DNA of 64,000 nucleotides from Methylobacterium sp. 77. Its GTDB lineage: Bacteria; Pseudomonadota; Alphaproteobacteria; Rhizobiales; Beijerinckiaceae. Both the position numbers and the translations under genes were made by a program. Each line of letters starts with the position of its first letter. Position 1 is the stretch's first letter. The stretch covers positions 3,019,825 through 3,083,824 of the forward strand of contig NZ_KB910516.1 in the NCBI RefSeq assembly GCF_000372825.1, read 5' to 3'. Under the pieces are notes generated by a model. It did no database searches, was not told where the DNA came from, and saw only the letters and a list, made by a program, of their open reading frames with translations. Shown here one piece after another: positions 42,898 to 50,528 of this stretch.

Positions 42898-43431
42898 TTA
42901 CGAGTGCGGCTCCCGGCCGAGGCAGGCGCCGCACTCGCCCTCCACTTCGAGGATTCGGCTCGATGGCTTGAAACCAGCCTTCGCCAGAGTTCTGTCGAGC
43001 TGGTCATCCACCTCAGGCGAGGTCGTCTCGTCGATGCTGCCGCAGGTGCGGCAGATGAGGAAGACGAGCCCGGCCCCCTCTCCATGCTGGTGGGCGCACG
43101 ACACGAAGGCATTGCGGCTGGCGATGCGGTGGACGAGGCCGTTCTCGGTGAGGAAGTCGAGGGCCCGGTAGACAGACACGGCCGCAACCCGGCGCCCTTG
43201 CCCGCTCAGCCGTTCCGCGATGTCGTAGGCACCGAGCGGTTTGGCTTCGGTCGCCACGGCTTCGAGCACGTCGCGCCGCAGCCGCGTGAATTGCAGATCG
43301 CGGTCAGCACAGAGGCGCTCCGCCCGCGCGAGGGCATCTGCGGCACTGCCGCAGCAAGCCCCATGATCGTGGACGGCACCATGGTCGTGCACGCCATCCT
43401 CCTCTGATCGACGGTCGATGCGTTCCGGCAC
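42898..43431 (-). CDS. zur: Zinc uptake regulator Zur (Fur family) with His-rich N-terminus
   Basis: Zinc-responsive repressor, 177 residues from GTG 43431. Winged-helix DNA-binding region 40-105 (FTRLRRDVLEAVATEAKPLGAYDIAERL and SVYRALDFLTENGLVHRI). Metal positions include His 114 and 116 (CAHQHG) and the structural zinc pairs Cys 127/130 (CRTCG) and Cys 167/170 (CGACLG). The first 27 residues (EDGVHDHGAVHDHGACC) add a His/Cys-rich segment not usual in Fur proteins. Location opposite znuC-znuB with a palindrome between supports zinc rather than iron. A GTG start limits certainty about the N-terminus. Confidence 0.88.
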   Translation of the reverse strand: MPERIDRRSEEDGVHDHGAVHDHGACCGSAADALARAERLCADRDLQFTRLRRDVLEAVATEAKPLGAYDIAERLSGQGRRVAAVSVYRALDFLTENGLVHRIASRNAFVSCAHQHGEGAGLVFLICRTCGSIDETTSPEVDDQLDRTLAKAGFKPSSRILEVEGECGACLGREPHS

Positions 43432-43447
43432 GTTGAACTCATGCGAT

Positions 43448-43460
43448 GTTACAGTGTATC
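43448..43460. promoter_or_regulatory. Candidate Zur operator
   Basis: Imperfect 13-base palindrome GTTACAGTGTATC (centre G; five of six base pairs symmetric, with A/T mismatches at the second positions) within TGTTACAGTGTATCA. It lies 17 bases upstream of the zur GTG and upstream of the znu genes. The shape fits Fur-family sites, and the position suits repression of both. Assigned to Zur by context only. Confidence 0.5.
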
Positions 43461-43524
43461 AGCGCCAGAGATAGTTCGCCGCTCTCGTTCGGGCAATCGG
43501 CCCCTTCCTGGTACCCGAACCGCC

Positions 43525-43656
43525 GTGACGCGTCCTCCCCAGACCAAGCCCTCTCCCCGCCGTTCCCTGTTCCAGGCCGGCGCATCGGCGCGACTGCTGA
43601 TCGCCGCGATCCTGTCTGGACTGCTCTGGGGCGCGATCTTCTGGGCCATGGGATAA
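43525..43656 (+). CDS. Very small membrane protein preceding znuC
   Basis: 43 residues from GTG: a basic N-terminus (MTRPPQTKPSPRRS) and one transmembrane segment, ARLLIAAILSGLLWGAIFWAMG. Its stop is 2 bases from the znuC ATG. The frame is open to ATG 43441, but that start would lie inside the candidate Zur operator. No homologue is recognised. It could be a short accessory subunit or a leader for the zinc ABC transporter. The start codon choice is uncertain. Confidence 0.45.
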   Translation: MTRPPQTKPSPRRSLFQAGASARLLIAAILSGLLWGAIFWAMG

Positions 43657-43658
43657 CG

Positions 43659-44528
43659 ATGACAGATGCCCTCATCGGGGATGCCCCCGTTCAACCCGGT
43701 GCCATCGCCCTGCGCGGTCTGACTCTCGGCTACGACCGCCATCCCGCCGTCCATCACCTCGACGGGACCATCCCTGCCGGAGCTCTTCTTGCCCTCGTCG
43801 GTCCCAACGGCGCCGGCAAATCGACCCTGCTGAAGGGGATCATCGGCGAAATCCGCTGCCTCGACGGTCGAATCGATCGGCCCGACCTCGATGGCATCGC
43901 CTACCTGCCCCAGGCCGCGGAGATCGACCGCAGCTTTCCCCTGAGCGTCCTCGACCTCGTGGCGATGGGGCGCTGGCGCCGGCTCGGCGCCTGGCGCAGT
44001 GCGCGTCCCGATCGCCAGGCTCTGGTCCTCGCCCTCTCGGCCGTCGGTCTCCTCGGCTTCGAGGACCGACTGATCGGAACCCTGTCGGGCGGCCAGTTCC
44101 AGCGCGCCTTGTTCGCCCGCCTGATCGTGCAGGATGCCCGGATCATCCTTCTCGACGAACCGTTCACCGGCATCGACGGCCGGACCACATCCGACCTGCT
44201 CGCGCTGATCCGAGCTTGGCACAAGGAAGGCCGCACGATCGTCGCCGCTCTCCATGACCTGCATCAGGTCATGGGGTATTTTCCAACGACGCTGCTGCTC
44301 GCCCGCGAGCCGGTGGCCTGGGGCGATACCGGAATGGTGCTGACGGAAAAAAACCTCGCCCGCGCCCAAGCCCTGTCTGAGGCCTGGGACGAGGATGCCG
44401 CCATCTGCGGACGCGGCGACGGTCATCACCACGCAGCGCCGGGATCGGACGATGGGCATGGGCATGCCCACAGTCACGACCACCCTCATGATCACGATCA
44501 TCGCCACGATCACGGGCACGCCGCGTGA
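43659..44528 (+). CDS. znuC: Zinc ABC transporter ATP-binding protein ZnuC
   Basis: Cytosolic ATPase of a zinc (or manganese) importer. The product has 289 residues. Walker A GPNGAGKST (48-56), the Q-loop LPQ near 83, signature LSGGQFQRA (142-150), Walker B IILLDEP (162-168) and the H-loop in VAALHDLHQ are all present. The last 35 residues form a tail of alternating His, Asp and Gly (HDHPHDHDHRHDHGHA), which is common in zinc transporters and may buffer or sense zinc. Downstream znuB overlaps by four bases. Position next to zur argues for zinc. Confidence 0.93.
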   Translation: MTDALIGDAPVQPGAIALRGLTLGYDRHPAVHHLDGTIPAGALLALVGPNGAGKSTLLKGIIGEIRCLDGRIDRPDLDGIAYLPQAAEIDRSFPLSVLDLVAMGRWRRLGAWRSARPDRQALVLALSAVGLLGFEDRLIGTLSGGQFQRALFARLIVQDARIILLDEPFTGIDGRTTSDLLALIRAWHKEGRTIVAALHDLHQVMGYFPTTLLLAREPVAWGDTGMVLTEKNLARAQALSEAWDEDAAICGRGDGHHHAAPGSDDGHGHAHSHDHPHDHDHRHDHGHAA

Positions 44529-45391
44529 TTGATCTTCTGTTTGGTCCCTTCATCGAGTTCGGCTTCATGCGCCGGGCTCTCGCAGGCTGTTTCGCCCTGT
44601 CGCTCTCGGCACCGCCCGTGGGCGTCTTCCTCATGCTGCGGCGCATGAGCCTGATGAGCGACGCCATGAGCCACGCCATTCTGCCGGGCGCCGCCATCGG
44701 CTTCCTCGTCGCCGGCCTGTCGCTTCCGGCCATGACCATCGGCGGTCTCGCCGCCGGCCTGCTGGTCGCACTGCTCGCGGGCTTCGTGACCCGCACGACG
44801 TCGATCAAGGAGGATGCGAGCCTCGCCGCCTTCTACCTGATCTCGCTGGCGGCCGGCGTACTGCTCGTCTCGCTGCGCGGCTCGCAGATCGACCTCCTGC
44901 ATATCCTGTTCGGGACGGTGCTGGCCCTCGACGACCCGGCGTTGGTGCTGCTGGGCGGTATCGCCACCGTGACGTTGTTCGCGCTGGCGGCGCTCTATCG
45001 GCCCCTCGTCATGGAATGCGTCGATCCGCTATTCCTGCGCACGGTGAGCCGGGCCGGCGGCCCGGTCCATTACGCGTTCCTCGGTCTTGTGGTGATGAAC
45101 CTCGTCGGAGGGTTCCAGGCCCTCGGGACGCTGCTCGCTGTCGGGCTGATGCTGCTTCCGGCGATTACCGCAAGATTTTGGGCTGCCGACCTGTCAGGCC
45201 TGATTCCCATGGCCATGCTGGTGGCGATGGTGTCGAGTTTTGCCGGCCTCACCGCCTCTTACCGCGCCGACCTGCCGACGGGTCCGGCGATCGTGCTGGC
45301 GGCGGGCAGCCTCTACCTCCTCTCGCTCCTGTTCGGACCGAGGGGCGGCGTCGTCTGGCGCCTGTTCCGGCCGCGCCACCTCGAAGGCTGA
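44525..45391 (+). CDS. znuB: Zinc ABC transporter permease ZnuB
   Basis: Inner-membrane permease of 288 residues with about eight helices, GTG start overlapping znuC by four bases. Signatures: LMLRRMSLMSDAMSHAILPGAAIGFL near 37, GLLVALLAGFVTRTTSIKEDASLAAFYL near 79-106, LHILFGTVLAL near 125, and ALGTLLAVGLMLLPAITARFWA near 200. The ABC-3 family fits. No substrate-binding protein (znuA) follows; the next gene is exoD on the opposite strand. Confidence 0.93.
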   Translation: MIDLLFGPFIEFGFMRRALAGCFALSLSAPPVGVFLMLRRMSLMSDAMSHAILPGAAIGFLVAGLSLPAMTIGGLAAGLLVALLAGFVTRTTSIKEDASLAAFYLISLAAGVLLVSLRGSQIDLLHILFGTVLALDDPALVLLGGIATVTLFALAALYRPLVMECVDPLFLRTVSRAGGPVHYAFLGLVVMNLVGGFQALGTLLAVGLMLLPAITARFWAADLSGLIPMAMLVAMVSSFAGLTASYRADLPTGPAIVLAAGSLYLLSLLFGPRGGVVWRLFRPRHLEG

Positions 45392-45395
45392 AATC

Positions 45396-45998
45396 CTACG
45401 CGGCGAACAGGCTCATGATGCCCGAGACGATGGCGTAGACGAAGCCCGCATTGAGCAGCACGCCGATCACGCCAACGCCGAGACCGAGAACGACGAGGAG
45501 CCCGTCGCGCTCCACGAGACCGAGGCCGACGAGGCAGATCGCGAGCCCGAGCGGAATCTGACCCACCAGCGGCGCTGCCACGACCAGCGCCAAAGACAGG
45601 GTGAGCAGGATCAACCCCACCGTCCGCATGCCGAGCCCAGTCTCGAACAGGCTCATCCGCGGGCGCGACCAGCGCTCCAGGCGCCGCAGCAATGGCACCG
45701 CGCGCTTGGCGGCCCGCTCCACGTCGCTCCGTGCGATCGAGCGGCGCAGCAGCATGCGAGGAAGCCACGGAGACGACATCCCCGCCGTGATCTGAACGGC
45801 CACGAGCAGCAGTAGCAGCCCGCAGACGAGGGGAATCGGCGGCGGCATCGGCAGGCAGTTGGGGAGACCTAGGATGACGATCAGCAGCGCGAAGGCACGG
45901 TCCTTCAGCACCGCGAGGATGTCGCCGATCGTCAGCCGATCCGTCTCCTGTGCCGCGAGCACTGTGAGAACTTCGGACGTTCGTGCAGCTGGTGACAA
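45396..45998 (-). CDS. ExoD family exopolysaccharide synthesis protein
   Basis: Integral membrane protein of 200 residues. The family core reads LTIGDILAVLKDRAFALLIVILGLPNCLPMPPPIPLVCGLLLLLVA near 21-67 and RPRMSLFETGLGMRTVGLILL near 111-130, with C-terminal hydrophobic repeats. ExoD affects exopolysaccharide and alkaline tolerance in Sinorhizobium; its biochemical role is not settled. The start is uncertain (the first codon of the frame is TTG; GTG 45962 is an alternative). The stop is convergent with znuB, four bases away. Upstream is a 361-base space before bcsS. Confidence 0.88.
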   Translation of the reverse strand: MSPAARTSEVLTVLAAQETDRLTIGDILAVLKDRAFALLIVILGLPNCLPMPPPIPLVCGLLLLLVAVQITAGMSSPWLPRMLLRRSIARSDVERAAKRAVPLLRRLERWSRPRMSLFETGLGMRTVGLILLTLSLALVVAAPLVGQIPLGLAICLVGLGLVERDGLLVVLGLGVGVIGVLLNAGFVYAIVSGIMSLFAA

Positions 45999-46359
45999 GA
46001 CAACTCGGCCTTTGGCGACGGTCCTGCCGCGGGCTCTATCCTAGTCCCCGTCCGGCGCCAACCGAATCAGGGATGTTGCTGGCGACGCATCGCCGGTCCG
46101 CGATCGGCGAAAACCTCGGCCCACGCGGGCGAGCACGATCCCCACCTCAGATCACGCAACCGACGGCCTTCAAACCTCAAGTATAAATTGCACCCATCAG
46201 GCCCATTGAATCGGTCTGTAGCGCAGATCGCCAAGTCCGGCCGACGCCACAACTCACAGCCTGTTTTGCATCAATGGATGCAATTTATGATCGACTTCAT
46301 AAACTCCCGGTTTGACCAGGGGAGAGCAGCGGCACGTGAGGGAGCCATGTGCAGCGACG
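45999..46359. other. Intergenic region upstream of bcsS
   Basis: No gene or RNA recognised in this 361-base stretch. Its distal part is AT-richer and contains the paired inverted repeats at 46266-46303, listed separately. Confidence 0.5.
46266..46303. promoter_or_regulatory. Two adjacent perfect 7-bp inverted repeats before bcsS
   Basis: TTGCATC-AATG-GATGCAA (46266-46283) is directly followed by TTTATGA-TCGACT-TCATAAA (46284-46303). Both arms are perfect in each. They lie 57-94 bases before the bcsS ATG and look like tandem operators or an RNA leader with two stems. No known binding motif was matched. Confidence 0.4.
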
Positions 46360-47088
46360 ATGAGATCCGGGCGCTCGTGCCATCGTGCACTCGCGTATTC
46401 CATGGCCGTCTTTCTGGTCCTGGAAAACGGGCCGGTACGGGCGGAGGACGCTTCGATGTCGGCGCTGATCTTCGGCAGTCTCGATGCCGGTCCGTCCGCC
46501 TTCATGTCCGCGGGCACGAAAATCACGTTCGATGGGTCCGACCGCGACGGTTTCGCCATTCTCGCGAGTGGCGGCGGAGGAGCGAGAACCGAGCGCGGTC
46601 CGACGATCCGGGGCATCACCACGAATCTCACCCGCCAGACAGCAATAGGAGCCGTGCTCGCCGGATACCAATGGTTCCATGATTGGGGTGTCGTAGCCGC
46701 CTTCGCCGGCCCTGAAGGAAGCATCGAGCTGGAGCGGAGCGTCGTCGGCAATGTCGTGCAGCCGTTTCGCTACGGCATCAGGCTGCACGGAGAAGTCTGG
46801 GCACGCCCGACGGATGCCACCCTTCTCACCGTCACCGCGATCCTTGGCTCGACACGGCAGAGCGCATGGGGCCGGCTCGCCTGGGGCCACGAGATCTGGG
46901 GTGCTTATCTCGGCCCCGAGGTCGCCCTCTACGTGGACGGGACCGGCTATTCCAAATTCGGTATCGGCGTGCATGCCACCGACTTTCGCATCGGCGACGT
47001 CAGGTTCAGGGCGTCGCTCGGCTACCAGACGGAATCCTCAGGCGATGGAGGCCCCTATCTCACGCTCGGCATCTGGCAGCCCTGGTGA
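46360..47088 (+). CDS. BcsS family cellulose biosynthesis-associated outer membrane protein
   Basis: The product has 242 residues with a signal peptide (residues 1-29, ALAYSMAVFLVLENGPVRA) and a beta-rich mature domain: LIFGSLDAGPSAFMSAGTKITFDGSDRDGFAILASGGGG, then TAIGAVLAGYQWFHDWGVVAAFAGPEGS, and strands ending YLTLGIWQPW. Its glycine-rich alternation, pore-lining aromatics and C-terminal Trp fit PF17036 (BcsS), a proposed outer-membrane cellulose export component. Cellulose synthase genes are not in the window. ATG 46360 is chosen for the signal peptide; a GTG at 46336 is also in frame. Assignment is by overall pattern. Confidence 0.7.
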   Translation: MRSGRSCHRALAYSMAVFLVLENGPVRAEDASMSALIFGSLDAGPSAFMSAGTKITFDGSDRDGFAILASGGGGARTERGPTIRGITTNLTRQTAIGAVLAGYQWFHDWGVVAAFAGPEGSIELERSVVGNVVQPFRYGIRLHGEVWARPTDATLLTVTAILGSTRQSAWGRLAWGHEIWGAYLGPEVALYVDGTGYSKFGIGVHATDFRIGDVRFRASLGYQTESSGDGGPYLTLGIWQPW

Positions 47089-47090
47089 TG

Positions 47091-48641
47091 TCAGACCGGA
47101 GCCGAGCGCATCTCGGGACCGCCGAGGAAACGGGCTGCATCGGCGGCAATCTCGCTCCGACGCGAAGGGCTCATCCCGCCGAGGGTGCGGTAGGGCATCG
47201 CCAGCCGAGGGTTCCCCTGCAGGCGATCCGCATTTTCGATCAGGAAGTTCCAGTAGAGATAGTTGAAGGGACAGGCGCCCTCGCCGGCTTTGGCCGAGAC
47301 GTCGTAGGCGCAGGCCGTGCAGTAATCCGACATCCGGTTGATGTAGGCGCCGGAGGCCGCATAGGGCTTCGAGCCCATCACCCCGCCATCGGCCCACAGA
47401 GCCATGCCATGGACGTTCGGCAGCTCGACCCATTCGTAGGCATCGGCGTAGACGACGAGATACCATGCCTCAACCTGCGCTGGGGCGAGCCCGGCGAGGA
47501 GGGCGAAGTTGCCCGTCACCATCAGCCTCTGAATGTGATGGGCATAGGCATGGGCACGGGTATCGGCAACGCATTGCGCGAGGCAGTTCATGCGCGTCTC
47601 GCCGGACCAGTAGAACCACGGCAGGTCGCGCTCGGCGTCGAGCGCATTGGTCTCGGCATAGTCCGGCATCCGCGCCCAATAGAGACCCCGGACGTATTCG
47701 CGCCATCCGAGGATCTGGCGGATGAAGCCCTCGACACAGTTTAGCGGCGCACGTCCCTCGTCGTAGGCGCGGGCAGCGGCTCGACAGACCTCTCCCCCGG
47801 TGAGCAGGCCAGCGTTGAGCGCTGGGGCAAGAAGGGCGTGATAGAGAAACGGAGCTCCCGTCTTCATCGCGTCCTGGTAGTCGCCGAAATGCGGTAGGCA
47901 TTCGTCCAGGAAGTGCTTCAGGGCGATGATCGCGTCGCGGCGCGTCACCGGCCAGCGGAATCCATCGAGATCGCCGAAATGGTCGGCGAACGTCTCCGAT
48001 ACCAGGGCGATGACCTCGGACGTGATCGCGGTGGGCTCGAATCCGGGGCGCTCCGGCGGTCGATGTCCACGAGGTAGCGCCTTGCGGTTGTCGTGATCGA
48101 AGTTCCACTGCCCGCCCACCGGCTCGCCGTCCTTCATCAGGAACCCGGTACGCTTCCTCATGCCCCGATAGAACGTCTCCATCCGCAAGGCGTGACGGCC
48201 TTCTGCCCACGTCGCGAAGTCCGCGCGCGGGCAAAGGAAGCGATGATCGTCGCGAATTTCGACGGGCACCGGCAGGGCACTCCGCCAATCCTGCATCATA
48301 TCCCAAACGCGCCATTCGCTGGGCTCGGTGACGACGATCCTGTCGGGAGCGTGCCGGGCAATCGCCCGCTCAAGTTCGCCGGTGAACGAGCCTGTATTCC
48401 CCGGCGCATCGAGGCGCACGTAATCGACGGTGATGCCGTCCGCCTCCAGATCGGCCGCGAAATGGCGCATGGCGGAAAGCAGGAAGACGATCTTCTGCTT
48501 GTGATGGCGGACATGGGTCGCCTCCTCCCACACCTCCACCATGAGAACAACATCGGTCTTAGGATCGAGATCGACGAGGGAAGAGATGCGCCGATGGAGT
48601 TGATCTCCGAGGACGAAGCGGAGAGTGCGCGGAGTGGTCAC
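47091..48641 (-). CDS. FeS-BCP family cryptochrome/photolyase (PhrB-like, (6-4) type)
   Basis: DNA repair photolyase or cryptochrome of the iron-sulfur bacterial group. The 516 residues start LRFVLGDQLHRRISSL. They include the 6-4-type core around residues 300-420, with LGWREYVRGLYWARMPDY, HHIQRLMVTGNFALLAGL and AYEWVELPNVHGMALWADGGVMGSKPY. Four cysteines (353, 441, 444, 457) sit at the same spacing as the [4Fe-4S] ligands of Agrobacterium PhrB (350, 438, 441, 454; each offset by three). It should bind FAD and a ribolumazine-type antenna. The stop overlaps the next SDR gene start by four bases, so they are co-transcribed. Confidence 0.93.
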   Translation of the reverse strand: MTTPRTLRFVLGDQLHRRISSLVDLDPKTDVVLMVEVWEEATHVRHHKQKIVFLLSAMRHFAADLEADGITVDYVRLDAPGNTGSFTGELERAIARHAPDRIVVTEPSEWRVWDMMQDWRSALPVPVEIRDDHRFLCPRADFATWAEGRHALRMETFYRGMRKRTGFLMKDGEPVGGQWNFDHDNRKALPRGHRPPERPGFEPTAITSEVIALVSETFADHFGDLDGFRWPVTRRDAIIALKHFLDECLPHFGDYQDAMKTGAPFLYHALLAPALNAGLLTGGEVCRAAARAYDEGRAPLNCVEGFIRQILGWREYVRGLYWARMPDYAETNALDAERDLPWFYWSGETRMNCLAQCVADTRAHAYAHHIQRLMVTGNFALLAGLAPAQVEAWYLVVYADAYEWVELPNVHGMALWADGGVMGSKPYAASGAYINRMSDYCTACAYDVSAKAGEGACPFNYLYWNFLIENADRLQGNPRLAMPYRTLGGMSPSRRSEIAADAARFLGGPEMRSAPV

Positions 48642-49372
48642 CCCTTCGTGCGCAGCGCCGAGCGGCCACCATCCGCACCGATGATCTGCCCGGTGATCCA
48701 GCCCGCCTCCGCGGAGACGAGGAAAGCGGCGAGTCCGCCGATATCGTCGGGAGTGCCAAGTCGCTGTAAGGCGTGCATGGCGGCGATCCCCGAAGCCAGT
48801 GTCTCGTTGCCGGTAATCGCGGCGGCGAGCGGCGTGCGAGTCAGCGAGGGGGCGACGACATTGATCCGGATCTGAGGGCTCAATTCGGCGGCGAGCGACA
48901 AAGCGAGCCCCTCCACAGCGCCCTTGGCCATGGCGACCGAGGCATGGGCTGGAAATCCCTGCGCCACCGCCACGGTCGAGAACAGGACGACACCCGCTCC
49001 CGTCTCGCCCGCACCGGCCTTGAGCGCCGGCGCCGCAGCCTGCAGGGCAAGGAAGGCGCCGAGTGCGTTGAGCTTGAAATCCGTCACCGCGTCGTCCGCG
49101 GTGAGTCTCGCCAGGGGCCGAAGGTTGATGGTTCCGACCGCGTAGACGAGCCCGGCCAGGGTGTCGCCAGCCTCTCGCGTCACGGCCGCGAAATGCGAGG
49201 GGTCTAAGACATCGCCGGCCGTGAAGGTGGTATCGCCGAGACTGGCAGCGGCCTCTTCGAGCCGCCCGGCATCACGTGCCGCCAGATGCAGCGGGACGCC
49301 ACGCTTCCGCAGGGCCTGGGCCGTCGCGAAGCCAATGCCGCCCGTCCCACCATAGATCACAACCCGATTCAT
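48638..49372 (-). CDS. SDR family protein lacking the catalytic tyrosine
   Basis: Short-chain dehydrogenase/reductase of 244 residues. Cofactor motif VVIYGGTGGIGFATA (4-17), conserved Asn 102 (KLNALGAF) and Ser 132 (VLFSTVA) are present, as is Lys 150. The residue at the Tyr position of YxxxK is Val 146 (HASVAMAKGAVEGL). Without that Tyr the usual hydride/proton-transfer chemistry would be impaired. The family may be binding or non-redox, or use another acid. A GGGAG site precedes ATG 49372. It is first in a pair with photolyase (four-base overlap), so a role connected with that enzyme or its cofactor is possible. Confidence 0.82.
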   Translation of the reverse strand: MNRVVIYGGTGGIGFATAQALRKRGVPLHLAARDAGRLEEAAASLGDTTFTAGDVLDPSHFAAVTREAGDTLAGLVYAVGTINLRPLARLTADDAVTDFKLNALGAFLALQAAAPALKAGAGETGAGVVLFSTVAVAQGFPAHASVAMAKGAVEGLALSLAAELSPQIRINVVAPSLTRTPLAAAITGNETLASGIAAMHALQRLGTPDDIGGLAAFLVSAEAGWITGQIIGADGGRSALRTKG

Positions 49373-49485
49373 GACCGCTCCCAATCCGTGCCGGATCGGT
49401 TAGGTAAGGCGCTCCATGCTGCCGTGGAGCCCGTGAGGCCCCATCCGTAGAGTCGCACGCCTCGCAACCGCTCCCGGGGACCTCC

Positions 49486-50352
49486 ATGAAGTTCGCCTTC
49501 GCCGGCATCGATTTTCTCGGCGGCGTATTCGAAGCCCTGGTGGAAGCCGGATGGACGCCGATCAAGCTGTTCACCCGGCCCTGCGATGGGCTCTACGATC
49601 ACAACGAGGCGGTGGTGGCCCAAAGCCGCCGGCACCGCATTCCGATGCAGCTGTCGCGGATCAAGCTCGCGGATCTCGACGCCTTGACGCAGGCTCACGG
49701 CACCGACTGGGCGTTGGTGGTGGCCGGCTATCCCTGGCTCATCAAGGGCTGGCGCGACCGTGCCGACTACGCCCTCAATTTCCATCCCTCGCCGCTGCCC
49801 GTCGGGCGCGGACCCTATCCGCTTTTCAAGGCGATCACGGACGCACGCGAGAGCTGGGGCGTGACGGCGCACGTGCTGGCCGAGGAAGGGTTCGATACGG
49901 GCGACATCCTTGCGCAGGAGACCTTCGCGATGTCGCAGCAGGAGACCCACGAGACCCTTCTCGCCAAATGCCAGATCGCAGCCCGGCGGCTGGCCTCGGG
50001 GCCGATCGCGCGTGACCTTCCGGCGCGCTGGCGCGTGGCACAGGCGCAAGGGAAAGGCTCCTACTGGCCTCGCGTCACCGACGCGGACAGGACGCTCGAT
50101 TTCCGGGCCGATGTCGACGCGATCCTGCGGCGCATGCGGGCCTTCGGCACCATCGAGACCATCGCGCGCCTCGGCGACAACCGCGTCTTCGTCGCCGCGG
50201 CGGAAGGCTGGCGCGAGCCGCACCGCCACTCGCCTGGAACGATCGTCCACCGCTACCGCCGCCACGTCGTCGTCGCCGCTCGCGACGGCTTCATCCAGAT
50301 CACCCGCTGGAGTCCAGTCGCGGTCTCGGATGCCGGGCAACTCGGGCGATAG
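49486..50352 (+). CDS. Formyltransferase-like protein (methionyl-tRNA formyltransferase superfamily)
   Basis: The product has 288 residues. It begins [23 protein letters not shown] and carries [21 protein letters not shown], where Asn 98 and His 100 match the formyl-THF catalytic pair, and [10 protein letters not shown] with Asp 137, the third catalytic residue. The C-terminal region (190-288) resembles the OB-like formyl-transfer domain. Paralogues of this kind modify nucleotide sugars or other amines; the true fmt is expected elsewhere. Divergent from the SDR gene with about 110 bases between starts, and 14 bases before the DUF2256 gene. Confidence 0.82.
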   Translation: MKFAFAGIDFLGGVFEALVEAGWTPIKLFTRPCDGLYDHNEAVVAQSRRHRIPMQLSRIKLADLDALTQAHGTDWALVVAGYPWLIKGWRDRADYALNFHPSPLPVGRGPYPLFKAITDARESWGVTAHVLAEEGFDTGDILAQETFAMSQQETHETLLAKCQIAARRLASGPIARDLPARWRVAQAQGKGSYWPRVTDADRTLDFRADVDAILRRMRAFGTIETIARLGDNRVFVAAAEGWREPHRHSPGTIVHRYRRHVVVAARDGFIQITRWSPVAVSDAGQLGR

Positions 50353-50366
50353 CAGGAGGCTTTCCC

Positions 50367-50528
50367 ATGCCGCGCATGCGCAAGAAGGCGGATCTGCCCA
50401 CCAAGGTCTGTGTCACCTGCGGCAAACCTTTTGCCTGGCGCAAGAAATGGGAACGGGTCTGGGAGGAGGTGCGCTATTGCTCCGACCGATGCCGGGCCGA
50501 AGCCAAGCGGCCGGTCAAAACCTCCTGA
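50367..50528 (+). CDS. DUF2256 zinc-ribbon protein (53 residues)
   Basis: Tiny protein below usual gene-finder limits. [20 protein letters not shown] starts the family pattern; Cys 15/18 and Cys 38/42 form a CxxC...CSDRC zinc site, with [21 protein letters not shown] between. AGGAGG lies nine bases before the ATG, giving strong support. DUF2256 occurs next to or fused with cryptochrome/photolyase-type proteins in many bacteria; here a photolyase lies 1.8 kb away with an SDR and formyltransferase-like gene between. Function unknown. The stop is directly adjacent to the mocA stop on the opposite strand. Confidence 0.9.
   Translation: MPRMRKKADLPTKVCVTCGKPFAWRKKWERVWEEVRYCSDRCRAEAKRPVKTS

Noticed and set aside
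45392..46359. A znuA gene after znuB
   Set aside because: The next gene is exoD on the opposite strand and the space upstream of bcsS has no binding-protein sequence.
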